Below are positions 43,855 through 55,726 of a stretch of 64,000 nucleotides of DNA, piece after piece (position 1 is the stretch's first letter; every line of letters starts with the position of its first letter). The notes under the pieces were generated by a model, which ran no database searches, was not told the DNA's origin, and saw only the letters and a program-made list of their open reading frames with translations. Where the stretch lies: contig CM055870.1 of the NCBI GenBank assembly GCA_029582165.1, positions 46,890,513-46,954,512 of the forward strand, written 5' to 3'. The DNA comes from Portulaca oleracea. Its lineage: Eukaryota; Streptophyta; Magnoliopsida; Caryophyllales; Portulacaceae. Made by a program: the position numbers and the translations under genes.

Positions 43855-44091
43855 CTATTTAGTTTTTAAGAGTGTCCTATTTAATCTAGACCATTTAGAA
43901 AGAGCATAACAACTGCGACTCTGGAGCATTTGAAAGGACATAACGACTACATATTCAACAACTTCATCTTCAACGTCAGTGGTCTTTCTTGGTGTCAAGG
44001 GAAGCTTCGCAGAGTGGAGAACTAAGAGCAAATTGTCTTCCCACTCTTTGATTGATAACTTCTTATACAATAACTTAAAATATGTTGACAA
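43855..44091 (-). CDS. 78-aa ORF, unrecognised
   Basis: Open frame MSTYFKLLYKKLSIKEWED... with an acidic DVEDEVVEYVVV stretch. It lies between the LINE tail and the SCPL gene. I recognise no domain. It may be an exon fragment or chance. Confidence 0.2.
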   Translation of the reverse strand: MSTYFKLLYKKLSIKEWEDNLLLVLHSAKLPLTPRKTTDVEDEVVEYVVVMSFQMLQSRSCYALSKWSRLNRTLLKTK

Positions 44092-44252
44092 TCTTCATTA
44101 CAAACTAATTGAATTTATTTCCTTCCTGTTGCTAAAATGAATACGAATCTAAGATAATTCCAGAAAAATGTCCATAAAAAAATTGTAGAAAAATGACCCT
44201 TTTCAGTTTTTAAGGGCAATTAAATTACATAGAAATCGTTAGTTGATGATGT

Positions 44253-47200
44253 CTACAACAGTCGCAATCCAACCCACCTTTGGAACATAGCAAAACATTC
44301 ACGAGGCTTGTATTCTGGGGCGATGTGTCCAGCTCCCTGCCATTTTGATTGAATTTTGTCACAAATCCACGTTATATTGCTTTGCAATTGAACACCCATG
44401 AAGCACAAATGTTCAGTCCATATGTATACATAAAGGAAAGAATGTTACCTTGATTGTGGTATATGTCAAGAAAAAGGGGGGTTGTAAATATGATGATACA
44501 TATCTGCAAGACATCAAATGTATATGTTATGTCAAAATATGCATTTATGTGAACCGATTACAAAGGGAGATGCATGCCGTATGTGTGTGCCATGCTTGCA
44601 ATTTATTAGGTGCTTTTGGGGTTTGTTCACTCTCAATGGTGTAATTGTTCACTTGCAGATATGTTGGAGTGATCCAGATGGTCGGGTTCAGTATGCCCTG
44701 TTTTCCGGATTTGTTATATTTTAGGTTTGAAAAACCATGTCGGTTCCGGGTCAGGTCAGCTTTTGCCAGGCCTCAACACAAGCTCAAGATGCATGTAATA
44801 TAAATCGACAGAATGTGGTCCTTGCGACCAGTGATGTCAAAAAAAGTGTCAATCCGGTCTAACTCGGGAAAATTCAGGAGCTATTATAAATTTCCACCTG
44901 TACTTTAGCATCAATTAACTTGACTGAAAATCTGAACACAATTATTTTTTTTTATGTTTGTTGTCTAGATTTCGCCCACGTCTGAACCAAAAAAAATGGT
45001 CATCGAATATCAACTTTTTGCCCAAGGTCGTATTTATCCGAACTAAAGTTATCTAAAATGAAGATTTTTTGACAGCCTTAGATATAACCACCAACTGGCC
45101 GATGCGTTTACAAGAATGGAAAGAGTCGTATTTTGGAATGATTGTTACTTACCCTGCTACTTGACCATTGACGAACCATGGCCTCCAATTATCATAACCT
45201 AGGTTTGGAACGTTTAATGATCTGACCCATCCGTATGTCGCTACATACGGTATTGATCTGTCTTGATCACCGCTGCAACAAACATCAAAACAAAAACAAT
45301 CAGAAAGAAGAAGACAACTTTATAACCCATGTCATACCAAATTCACTGAAGTGCACCATACATTCCTGCGAACAAGGAGAATACTTCCTGGGGTTTAATT
45401 CTGAACTGATAACATGTTCGGGAAAACAGTAACCAGCCATCGGAGTTAACTAAGACAGCGTTTGGTTGATACTTTCCTAAGTTGACCTAATTTTTCCCAT
45501 GTTTGGTTGCACTCAGGCCTTGCGAAAAATTTACAAGGGGCCTACAATTTCCCACCTTCTCAGAGGGAAAATTTCACAGGGGGTGGGATGTGTAGGGGAA
45601 ATTTTGTCAAGAAAATTTTTCCAATGGAAAACTTCCCAAAGAAAATTTCCTAAGGAGAAATTTTCGAGGATGGCCAATAAACACATATCATTAGTGTGAT
45701 TGAATGTAACAATCAAAGGGTAAAGATGCCATCTCTAGATAGAAGAAGGCTCAATATAAAGTAACAAGGAGTGGTCATGGTAAGCTAAGTAAATATTTGA
45801 TTATGCAGTCTAGAGTGCTGAGTCAGTCAAGGAGAAGAAATCGAGGAAAACATGCCATCTCTAGAAAGTCACTGGGAGGAAATGGTTAAAATATAAAAAT
45901 TTACCTAGCAGGGATAATTTGAAGAAAAAATGAAATTAGACTGATGGAAGAAAGAGTGATTTCTTACCTATAGACGAGTCCACGGAGAGACTTTTTTGTC
46001 AAGTTTAAATGAAAAGGTATGCTACTGTCGCTCATCCGTGTGTATGTTAAGCTATTGTTACATCTAACCCAATAATCAACTGTTCCCTGCACATTTTTAA
46101 TCAAACAGTAGTCAGAAAAAAATATTATTCATTTCTTTGCAAGAAATAACATAGAATGCACGAAGTTTGATCTAAATCTCACGTATCACTACCACCAAAA
46201 TAAGATTAACACGATCCATTCGCTTTGTTTGGATCCACTTTGCTGAAATTGAACAATCGTGTATCCAATACAAGCAGAAGGGCAGTGTATCAACAAAGGT
46301 CATTTCAGATGTTATTTGGACCGCAAACACTTGCTCCTACACTTATTTAGATTATAGAATTGCAATATCTATGATATTGTAAAATCGTATCATGCAGCAA
46401 TGAACATAAGGAGCGCAACAGAAAAAAAATAAAGAAAAAAGAGATACTCAAAACTGAGAGTACGAAGATACCTTTCGAACATGGAGAGCCTCTTTGACTT
46501 GTTCGTTGTTTGCCCAAGCATTGAGGGCCCGATAAGTATTGTCCTGTAATTTAATCGATAACGGGAAATTATAATTTATAGTTTGTATATTTGTTGAAAG
46601 TCATAATGTCACTTATTTTTACAAAGGGTATAGTGCTTTACTGGTATGAGAGCTGTATGTATATCTTTCCCAATATGTGTTCAGTTGTTCATTTTGGTAT
46701 AATTTTTGGCTCCTTAGGAGCTTATGTTAGGGGATAGTGGCCGTAATTCTTACACTCTGATGCTCGCGTTATCCCTCCATTGTTTGTTAGCTAGCTGTGT
46801 TTTTTCTCTATCGAGGAGGCGCAGTGATGGAGAAAGTCAATTGAATCGGTTAGTTATTCTCCGATTGTTTTTCTGTTACAACGATAAGCTGAGTTGTTCA
46901 CGTCAGCATGTATTATTTATAGGGCCCCATACTCTCATATGACCTTATTCATTACTGGGAATATGTTTACCCTTCGGGAGTGTTTGGTTGGGAAACTTTC
47001 TCGGGAAAGTTAATCAACTTACCCAAGTTCACAAACTTTTCCCATGTTTAGTTCTTTATAGATGAGAAAGTTTTAATGTGAGGCCCATAATATCCCTCAA
47101 AAGCTCAGTAAATAGTTTCCCAAGGTTTCCAGGGAAAGTTTTTCCCGTAAAACTACCAAACACACCATTATTTAAAAAATGGACCACTTATTTTCCATAC

Positions 47201-48906
47201 TTGTTCATCCTTGTACAATAGAATCATGTCATCCACAGTTTAATTCTCCAGAAGATTATCAATCTTGAGCGTCTTTCGTTCTCTATTTTAAGTTTTCTGT
47301 GAGACCGTCCCATCTCAAACGAATTCTCCACAAAATATTGAGGGCCTGAAGACTTATATATGTTTATTAATTAGTAATCAATGGACTTTCGAAGTTATTC
47401 AGAAAAAAAAAATGGTAAAGTAAAGTACCCGACACCAGAGGCTTCTGGCACCAAATTTTCTTGCTGCAGGTTCCCTGTTTGGTCTTGGAGAAGTATAGAG
47501 GCACCTGGGCTCCAGAATATTCGGATAGTATATTGGATTTGTGTCCTGAAAACAATTTTCATTAAAATGATTACACATCTAATTTCTGAATATTTTCATT
47601 GCCAACTGCTCATGGGAAAATAAATGTAGATCAACAAAAATTTGAAGGAAAAATCAAAAGATCTGACCCGCACTCTTTCCTGAAGAGCCAGTATACACTT
47701 TGTGTTGCTCGCATTAACATGAACTACGTCGCCATTACAATCTTTTTGGATGGACTGAGAATCAACATCGAACAATATTTCAGAATATTCAATCCAGTAT
47801 ACGGTTACACTTGATCATTGTTAGTTTGTCTGTGAAACTTCTCAAGGTAAAAAAAAAAGTTCAAATTCGACATAATCTTGCTTTAGCATGAAATCATTAT
47901 CATACCTCATAGCACTCGTCAGATATAATTGAATTTCGATGCTCAAATATAGGCTTTGAATTGGTATCGAAAAGGTCATCTGTCACGGGATTCCCAAGAA
48001 CATATCCCTACATACAACAACCTAACATTATATGCAATGGAAAAAAGAAACAATATTGTACCTCTTTTCATCGAACCAACTAAAACTACTACGTTCAATT
48101 CTTGGTGGAAGCAAAATATTTCCCATAAGTGAAAATTGTGGGACTGATGGGTCATTCTTATCATGGGCAGTTCGGTACTTCAGATTTATCTCGTCTAAGA
48201 AAAACTAAAAGTAGCACGCTACAAGTTTTACATTGACGAAACTAGTTACCAATGATAATAATATTTGCATGTTCAAAAGCAATTCAGAGCATTACCGTAA
48301 GATTGATGATTGGCTTCTTTCCCATTTCGTTTCCATTCAAAATATCTCGCAAAACAATTGGAACAACCTTGCCTGACCACGAGTCACCTGCTACAAATAC
48401 TGAATGTCGTAGAAATTCAGGACGCTCTAAAAGCCACTGCACACTTACAAGGGCGATTATATGAGAAACACATACAGTTAAATTTAATTGATATATACAT
48501 AGAACATATTTTGTTTAAACCCTTGATTTTGCTTGAGGTGCAGCAATAAATGCAAATGGAAATTAGGAAAAGGAAAGCACCTTAAAAAGAATATTATGAT
48601 GCAGGGAATGTAAGGAAAGAGAAAGAAACAAAGCATGACGCAGATGCATGGTTTGTTTGATGATAGATTCGGGTTGATTGAATATCTATGTCTCCTTACC
48701 AAGGTTCCATCATAATCACACCAGAAAATCGAACATATATATGAGCAAATGAATCAATATTGAAAGTTGAAACTTGGACTGACCTTTTGAAAAAACTCAT
48801 AAATATTGGCTGACTGTAGAAAGTCGCTGCTTTGATAACCCTCTGAAGTGTTTGCATATGAGAATCCGGTGCCAGCAGGAGAATCAACAAATATTATGCT
48901 TGCTAC
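44253..48906 (-). CDS. Serine carboxypeptidase-like (SCPL) protein gene, 3' ten exons, N-terminus missing
   Basis: Exons on the minus strand: 48906-48784, 48436-48296, 48007-47906, 47754-47668, 47545-47429, 46543-46472, 46086-45968, 45272-45153, 44503-44449, 44336-44253 (stop TAG 44255-44253). All have GT/AG borders and join in frame for 339 residues. Peptidase S10 hallmarks: [15 protein letters not shown]; catalytic Ser in [22 protein letters not shown]; CxxDILEP-type Cys region ([14 protein letters not shown]); [15 protein letters not shown]; catalytic Asp in [16 protein letters not shown]; catalytic His in [14 protein letters not shown]. The pattern fits clade IA, which includes acyltransferases that use glucose esters as well as vacuolar peptidases. 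The signal peptide and GGPGCS oxyanion exon(s), about 100-130 residues, are absent. Intact splice sites suggest recent loss or a distant first exon. Confidence 0.88.
45457..45710. mobile_element. Possible MITE-like insertion in SCPL intron
   Basis: GCGTTTGGTTGATACTTTCC start and GAAAATTT-rich interior, resembling the element at 46977-47166. The right end is not defined. Confidence 0.35.
46977..47166. mobile_element. MITE-like element in SCPL intron
   Basis: Imperfect terminal inverted repeats GGAGTGTTTGGT and ACCAAACACACC (one mismatch) bound ~190 bp with internal GGGAAAC/GTTTCCC words. No clear target duplication seen, so the superfamily is open. Confidence 0.5.
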
Positions 48907-48976
48907 CTGATCAAATCCCAAGGCATTAATGTTCTTGGCAACTCGTATTACTTCAAACTTTCATGCATCAAATAAT

Positions 48977-49030
48977 TGTTAGGTGTGTGGAGACCAAGTT
49001 AGTGGGTAGGGTTGATTAAACAATACTACT
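48977..49030 (+). mobile_element. 5' edge of a copia LTR (family of G/G') upstream of SCPL
   Basis: TGTTAGGTGTGTGGAGACC...ACAATACTACT matches the first 54 bp of the LTR at 60163. Element F follows immediately. It lies 70 bp upstream of the first visible SCPL exon. Confidence 0.8.
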
Positions 49031-50027
49031 TGTTAGAACCCCTCAAGGATGCTGCCTTGGCGACTGGATCAGTTTTGAATAAAAGCCAAAATTCATTTAG
49101 CCAGAAAAGCTGTGATACGAAAGAGGCTGAAGGACATTTACGTCAAGAGGCTGAAGGACATTTACGACAAGCATCTCAATAACGTTCATGTCAAGCACAA
49201 AACATAAAAGGAACAGAGAAGTATTTCTGGAAACCAGTTACTCGATCCCTCCATTCTTATTTCTAACCAGACTAACTGATTGTAAACCTTGCTGTATAGG
49301 AAACAATCGTGAAAAAATTAGAAGGAACAAGGATCGTGATTTACGAAGAAATATTCCAAAAGAAAGAAAGGAAAATCGTCAATTCCGGAAAGACAAGCAA
49401 AGTGCAAAGAAGGAAAAAATCATCATCAATTCTATAAAGACAAGCAGGATGCATAGAAGGAAAGAATAGATCCCCAACGACTACTACCTAAAAGTTGCGC
49501 CCATAAATAGATGAATCGAAGACCGAAGAAATTAACGATTCCAAGTGAAGTAATCCGGTGTTACCCAAACAGAGGGTGCTCTGTTTTGAGTTCTTTTCTT
49601 CGTGTAGAAAAGTTGTATTCGGTGAGAAGTTTATGTTTGAGTGTAATCGATTCCTTAACGAAACTAGGATTTGATTGATACTCTTGTAATCGATTCCTAG
49701 AAGGACTTAGGATCGATTAGTGTTTACATCAAATTTGTGGTTGGTGTGTGTTTCCCAGAAACTCTGTTCGAAGCTTCGTTGTTCGTTGCAACCCTAAGGA
49801 CGTTCACCTTAGGCAGTTGTCACATTCAAGCATATATTGTTCCAACGAAATAAAGGAGGTTATTCAGTTATCTCTTATTGTCCTTTATTTCACCTTACCT
49901 TGGTTTATCTTTAAGTTGAATCTTAATTTGAAAAGATTAAGAAACACTAACGTCCTTTACCATTGAGTATTTGTGCAGAAATTTTCATAACCCTATTCAC
50001 CCCCCCCCCCCCTCTAGGGTTTTTGCA
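49031..50027 (+). repeat. 5' LTR of element F (997 bp)
   Basis: TGTTAGAACCCC...GGGTTTTTGCA, with a C homopolymer at about 50000-50013. The 3' copy keeps only the first ~379 bp. Confidence 0.85.
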
Positions 50028-50029
50028 AT

Positions 50030-50042
50030 TGGTATCAGAGCC
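50030..50042 (+). promoter_or_regulatory. Primer binding site, element F
   Basis: TGGTATCAGAGCC, two bases after the LTR end. Confidence 0.9.
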
Positions 50043-50087
50043 AGGTCCACTGAAGATTCAGAGACTAACCGCTCTGTGGTAAAGATC

Positions 50088-51202
50088 ATGGCTGTGATCG
50101 AAGATGGTGATATAGGGCAAGGACGTTGCTTAAACAGTCCTCCTTTATTCAGAGGATCAAACTTTGCACACTGGAAGAAGCGTATGAGGACATTTATCAT
50201 GGATCAAGACTATGACCTTTAGGACACAATTGAGAATCGAGACTTTGTTCCCATGATCACTGATCGAGAAATCACGAAACCCAAAGATAGATCCAAGTAT
50301 TCTGCCAGAGAAGCAGAAAAGGCGAATAAAAACGTTAAAGCATTGCATATCCTTTACTGTAGACTTGATTCTAATGAGTTTGAATTTATCTCTGGTTGTG
50401 ATACAGCTAAACAGGTGTGGATACCTTAGTGACCACATATGAAGGAACGAGCCAAGTTCAAAGAATAAGGCGTGAAAATTATGTCAAGCACTATGAATCC
50501 TTCAAAATGAAGAATGGAGAATCCGTCAAGGACATGTACAAACGATTCACTGTCATAGTCAATAATCTCAAGTCCTTAGGGAAAACCTACTCCAATGAAG
50601 AAAAAGTTCACAAGGTCCTCAGATGTCTTACAAGAAAGAAATGGGAATCAAAGGTCACTACAATAGAGGAAGTAAACAATGTGGAAACTCTCCAATTAGA
50701 TGACCTCATTGGAAAGTTTCTTGCTCACGAAATGCGTCTCGAGGAAGAGCAAAATGAAAAGGAAGACGTAGCCCATAAGGACATCTATGGTCCTAAAGAC
50801 AATGATAAGAACCGGATCTTGGCGTTGATGGCCAAGGATCTCAAGAAATCATGCAAGAAAAGTCATACCTCTAGAGGACTTTCATCCAAACGAATCAACC
50901 AAAGAGGAAATGACTCATCAAATAATAGAACTAACACATTCTCTTGTTTTTTTTGTGGTGACCCAGATCACTTGATCAAGGACTGCCTCTACCACAGAAA
51001 GAACAAAGAAAAGAGAAATCACATGACCCTCATGGCCACTTGGAGTGATGATGAGGAGACTACTAGTCATTGCATCATGAGAAAAGACACCAGCGACACA
51101 GAGGAAGTTGGTGCAGCCAGTGATGACTACCAAGACAGTGACGAGGATGAACCAAGGGAGGTAACATTTGATGATCTCCTCACTTACCCTAAAAAGTACT
51201 AG
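50088..51202 (+). pseudogene. Element F gag (UBN2-type) with CCHC knuckle
   Basis: Start MAVIEDGDIG (50088). FRGSNFAHWKKRMRTFI is the typical copia gag opening. A TAG (50220-50222) and a frameshift near 50420 interrupt it. The second part, 50417-51202, has YESFKMKNGESVKDMYKRF, a DDLIGKFLAHE motif and intact knuckle CFFCGDPDHLIKDC (~residues 176-189). An acidic tail ends at TAG 51200-51202. Confidence 0.85.
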
Positions 51203-51712
51203 GGAAAATGTCAGTTAAAGTTTGCTGAACGGGAGACCAAGCATTTAAACAAGATTAGGTCACTAAAAGAAACCAACAAAGGCCTCAAGGAGTTCAATGA
51301 GAAATTGAAGAAATTGTGTGAAGGGCTTACCTCTAGGGTCGACATTCTCAAAGCTGAAATACTAGACCTCAAGGTCAACCTTGATGTTTGTCACAAGTCT
51401 CTGGCTGAAGCAACCAAGCAACAAGAAAGAAACTGTCATCAAGGACATTCTGTCTCGCAAGATCAAGCTATCAGAACCAGGCAGCAAGGACGGTACCAAG
51501 GCCACAGATTTCACTCTAGGCACCAAGAACGACACAAAGGTCATTTATCTCTTCCCAAGAGCAAATATGGTAAACCTCACTACTTCAACCATTATCGTTC
51601 TAAAACTGCACAAGTTTGGGTTCCAAAAGGAACAAAACCTCTGAACATGGTTGGTACTAGTAGTCAAGAACCTAAATTTAATGTCATTTATGGCTTGAGG
51701 AAGGGTATCTAA
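51203..51712 (+). pseudogene. Element F post-gag coiled coil and linker
   Basis: Lys/Leu/Glu-rich coiled-coil segment (KGLKEFNEKLKKLCEG, DILKAEILDLKVNL), a frameshift near 51425, then HYFNHYRSKTAQVWVPKGTK. It stops at 51710-51712 where protease would start in an autonomous relative. Confidence 0.7.
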
Positions 51713-51889
51713 AGTTTTTGCAGGTATATTCAGCATCCAGGAGAGTGGATACTTAAAGGAGCTTGGAGCACTCAAGGACATTACTTACATCAGCAATAGA
51801 AACCCCTCAAGGACCTTGTCAGACCTAGGATCGAGGACCTTGACAAATGGATCCCTCAAATAGCAGTGTTATTGATTATTTTTATGGCA

Positions 51890-52059
51890 CATATTGAGGG
51901 GGAGAAGCCTCTCTTAGGACTAACAAGTTCATTGAGTATTGCAGATTATTGGAGATGATTACAATATTAAGGGGGAGCTCTCTAGACATTTTGATAAAAG
52001 TCAAAAAGGGGGAGAAGTGGTGTAAATGAATTTTGCCTTTCATAAAAAAAGGGGGAGAT
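51890..52059 (+). promoter_or_regulatory. Polypurine tract region, element F
   Basis: GGGGGAG occurs four times (about 51899, 51971, 52008, 52051); the last, AAAAAAAGGGGGAGAT, abuts the 3' LTR. Confidence 0.75.
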
Positions 52060-52438
52060 TGTTAGAACCCCTCAAGGATGTTGCCTTGGCGACTGGATCA
52101 GTTTTGAATAAAAGCCAAAATTCATTTAGCCAGAAAAGCTGTGATACGAAAGAGGCTGAAGGACATTTACGTGAAGAGGCTAAAGGACATTTACGACAAG
52201 CATCACAAGGACGTTCATGTCAAGCACGAAAGATAAAAGGAACAGGGAAGTATTTCTGGTTATCAGTTACTCGATCCCTCCATTCTTATTTCTAGCCAGA
52301 CTAACCGATTGTAAACCTTGTTGTATAGGAAACAATTGTGAAGAAATTAAAAGGAACAAGGATCGTGATTTACGAAGAAATCTTCCAAAAGAAGGACAGG
52401 AAAATCGTCAATTCCGGAAAGACAAGCAAAGTGCAAAG

Positions 52439-52570
52439 TGCCTTACAGTGCTCCCTTACTCTCTCTTGATGAGTAGCGTTGTTTAATCACACCTGCCCAC
52501 TAACTTGCACTTGATGAGTAGTATTGTTTAATCAACCCTACCCACTAACTTGGTCTCCACACACCTAACA
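52439..52570 (-). repeat. 3' LTR remnant of element G
   Basis: Ends CACACACCTAACA on the plus strand, preceded (minus) by PPT AAGTGGGAGAT. It has lost an internal block (junction CTCTCT|CTTGATGAG) and its outer part, where F's truncated LTR is joined at 52438/52439. Confidence 0.8.
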
Positions 52571-52589
52571 ATCTCCCACTTGGAGACCA

Positions 52590-53331
52590 ATGTTTCATAA
52601 ATCCTCAATTTTTCAGCTCAATTTTCCTAGTGCATTGACCGACCTCTTGATTAGTCAGAGAGGCCTATTGAGCCCATACAAAGCCTCAATTTCCCGACAA
52701 CCACTGGTTTGGTCAGCATGTCTGCTTGATTCTTGTTGCCTGCTATTTTCTCGAGCTTCACTTCACCACTTTCCACCAAGTTTCGAATAAAGTGATATCT
52801 CCTTCTAATGTGCTTCGTCCTTCAGTGTAATACTGGATTCTTCGTTAGCTGAATGGCACTCTGGCTGTCACAATGAAGAACACGGTCCTGTCCTTGGTCA
52901 AGATCCTCCAACAAATCCTGCAGCCCTATCATTTCCTTGCCAATATATTCAGATTCTGTAGTTGACATAGCAATCCACTTCTGCAATCTTGACATCCAGC
53001 TAATTGCCGAGCCACCAAGAGTGAACACATAACCTGTTGTACTCTTGCTTGTATCGAAATCCCCACTCAAATCAGCATCTACATAACCTTTCAGATCAAG
53101 GTTAGTTCCACCAAACATAAAACAGTAATGGGAGGTACCTTTCAAATACCTCAATAACCATTTTACAGCTTCCCTGTGTGATTTCCCCGTATTGGACATG
53201 AAGCGGGACACCGCTCCCACTGCAAAGGAAATATCCGGTCTCGTGCAGACCATGGCGTACATCAAGCTCCCAACTGCTGAAGCATAAGGAACTCTGGCCA
53301 TGTATTCTTTCTCCTCCTTGGTTCTGGGTTG
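52590..53331 (-). pseudogene. Element G RNase H and C-terminal tail
   Basis: Copia RNase H: VPYASAVGSLMYAMVCTRPD, WLLRYLKGTS, GYVDADLSGD, STTESEYIGKEM and LHCDSQSAIQLTKNPVLH. A stop at about 52822 replaces the residue after VLH; the following HFIRNLVESGEVKLE-type tail (52740-52800) is still readable. Confidence 0.85.
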
Positions 53332-54000
53332 TTATTCCTTGGATAGTTTGAGATGGTTTGCCATAGGAGTGCCCCTAGGTTTTGAATCAGCCACACTGAA
53401 CCTTTCTAGCATCCTGTTGATGTAGTTCTCCTGAGACAACTTCAAAACTCCTTTGTCCTTGTCTCTGGTGATCCTCATGCCAAGGATTTGATTTGCAGCA
53501 CCCAAATCCTTCATCTCAAACTCTTTGGACATCCTCTTCTTGAGCCAGATAATTTCTTTCTTGTTTCCTCCTGCAATCAACATATCATCCACATAGAGAA
53601 GCAAAATAATATAAGAGTTAGCAAAACTCTTATGATAACAACATTGATCCTTATCACTCCTCTTGAACCCGTTGTTGCACATGAAAATGACAAACTTGAT
53701 GTACCACTGCCTTGGAGCCTGTTTCAACCCATATAAACTTTTCCAAAGTTTACACACCAAGTGTTCCTTCCCTGGAACTTCATATCCCTTAGGTTGCTTC
53801 TTATACAGGTCCTCCTCTAAATCTCCATACAAGAAGGTTGTTTTTACATCCATCTGCTCCAGATGTAAATTCTCAACTACAACAATACTAAGGATAATTC
53901 TAACAGTGGTTAGTTTCACAACAGGAGAGAAAATCTCATTATAATCAATACCTTCCTTTTGTGAAAATCCCTTAACCACTAATCGAGCCTTGTACCTCAC
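53332..54000 (-). CDS. Element G reverse transcriptase
   Basis: Open 222-residue copia [62 protein letters not shown], catalytic LLYVDDMLIAG (both Asp present) and SKEFEMKDLGAANQILGM. A frameshift separates it from the linker upstream; it ends at a nonsense codon before RNase H. Confidence 0.88.
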   Translation of the reverse strand: MRYKARLVVKGFSQKEGIDYNEIFSPVVKLTTVRIILSIVVVENLHLEQMDVKTTFLYGDLEEDLYKKQPKGYEVPGKEHLVCKLWKSLYGLKQAPRQWYIKFVIFMCNNGFKRSDKDQCCYHKSFANSYIILLLYVDDMLIAGGNKKEIIWLKKRMSKEFEMKDLGAANQILGMRITRDKDKGVLKLSQENYINRMLERFSVADSKPRGTPMANHLKLSKE

Positions 54001-54440
54001 AGTACCATTAGGCTCATTCTTGATCCTGAATACCCTTTATTCAACAAAGCTTTCTTCCCTGCAGGCAACCTGGTTAGTTCCCAAGTTTTGTTTTTCTCAA
54101 GTGAGGCAATCTCATCATCCATTGCCTGCTCCCACTTGGAATGATTCTCAACCTGCATAGCTTCAGTATAGGATTCTGGCTCACCAGCATCTGTCAGTAA
54201 TAAGTAATGCAAAGATGGAGAATATCTTTCAGGTGCATTACCTCTAATAGTCCTCATGGATCTCCTCACAGTGGGTGGTGGAGTTTGTTCATCATTACTA
54301 GAGCTTTCAGCCAACTCTAGTGGATCAGGCTCTTCAGCAGCCTGATCTGTAGCCTGTGGAACTTCCTGTGATGCTTTTGTCTCCATTGTTTTCCTCTCCG
54401 GTGCACCATGAGAAAACTTGACAGTTTTTGGCTCCATCAC
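53997..54440 (-). pseudogene. Element G integrase-RT linker
   Basis: Acidic/Pro-rich linker (PDPLELAESSSNDEQTPPPT) followed by the conserved RT entry region ESYTEAMQVENHSKWEQAMD and KNKTWELTRLPAGKKAL. Frameshift at the end. Confidence 0.8.
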
Positions 54441-54485
54441 CTTTGCTCCTACTAACTCCTTGTTTCCTGAGTCACTTGATGTCTG

Positions 54486-55240
54486 CTAGTCTTTATATAA
54501 CATATTCTCATTAAAGACTACATCACAGTGTCTCAACATCTTTTTCCCATCCCACAATCTGTATCCATAAGCGTCAGTCCCATAGCCAACTAAAAAACAC
54601 TTCTTGGATTTAGGATCCAATTTATCACGCTTGTGAGGATCAGTCATCACATAAGCAGTACAACCAAAAATACGAAGAAAAGAGTAATCAACTTTCTTAC
54701 CACTCCATACCTCCTCAGGTTCCTTCAAATCTAAAGGAACTGATGGACTCCTGTTGATTAGATATGCTGTTGTGTTTACTACTTCTGCCCACAGATATTT
54801 GGGTAATCCAGCATGAATCCTCATGCTTCTGGCTCTCTCGTTCAAAGTTCGATTTATCCGCTCTGTTATTCCATTCTGCCTTGATGTCTCGGGAACGGTT
54901 CTCAGTAATCTAATGTCGTTCTGTTCGCAATATTTTACGAACTCCTTCTTTTCATACTCCCCTCCATTGTCTGTCCTCAAACACTTCACCTTCAATCCAG
55001 TCTGTGTCTCAACCTGTGCTTTCCACTTCAGGAAAACACTAAACACATCAGATTTATTCTTCAAAAAATAAACTCATACCTTCCGACTGTGATCATCAAT
55101 AAAGGTGACATAATATTGAGCACCACTCATGGAATTGACTGGTGCATGCCCCCACACATCTGAATGCACCAATTTCAACTTCTCTGGTTTTGGTTCCTAC
55201 TGCTTTGGTGGCCCGACTCTCTTACATTCGAGACACGACT
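54486..55240 (-). pseudogene. Element G integrase
   Basis: The first part (55065-55240) is frameshifted around the SDVWGP region. Open from 55064: CLRTDNGGEY (second catalytic Asp), TSRQNGITERINRTLNERAR (catalytic Glu present), GLPKYLWAEVVNTTAYLINR and FGCTAYVMTDPHKRDKLD. Ends with stop at 54486 after DVVFNENMLYKD. Confidence 0.85.
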
Positions 55241-55243
55241 CTC

Positions 55244-55726
55244 TCAGAGTTCCATATCTACGGTTTTCAGATTCTCCAAAACGCCTTTTGAAGCTAGGAT
55301 CTTTATGCCATTTTCACTCATGTGACCAAGCCTGCAATGCCATAAACTAGAATAAGAAGTAGCATTGACATTAGAGATCATGTTAGTGCTATCCCTCGTG
55401 GAGTACAACGTACCGGATCTCAATCCCTTCGCCACTACCATAGCACCTTTCACAATTTTCCACCTTCCTTTCCCAAAACCTGCAGAATAGCCCATTTCAT
55501 CAAGTTGATTTACAAAAATCAAATTCCTCTCATTACCTGGAATGTATCTGACATCCTCCAGCTTCCGAAGACCACAATTAGCAGCCTTAATTGTCACGTC
55601 TCCTCTACCTGTTATCTCATAATATTTGTTGTCAGCAAGATAAACCCTGCCAAAATTCCCACTCCTGAAATTACAAAATAACTCCATGTTTGAAGAAACA
55701 TGAAAGGATGCACTAGTATCAACAAT
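55244..55726 (-). pseudogene. Element G protease and pre-integrase domain
   Basis: The protease motif reads IVDTSASFHVSS, with Ser in place of the catalytic-loop Gly (usual D-S/T-G-A), so the active site is altered. A TAG immediately precedes it where G' has Trp. The pre-integrase part has LWHCRLGHMSENGIKIL (zinc His). Confidence 0.85.

Larger units (their letters stand above)
49031..52438 (+). mobile_element. Element F: copia-like TR-GAG element, pol absent
   Basis: 5' LTR 49031-50027, PBS, gag, PPT and truncated 3' LTR 52060-52438. Between gag and the PPT there is no protease, integrase or RT. The frame reaches the VWVPKGT motif that usually precedes the protease in SIRE-like copia elements and then ends. 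Four GGGGGAG purine motifs precede the 3' LTR. Confidence 0.82.
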
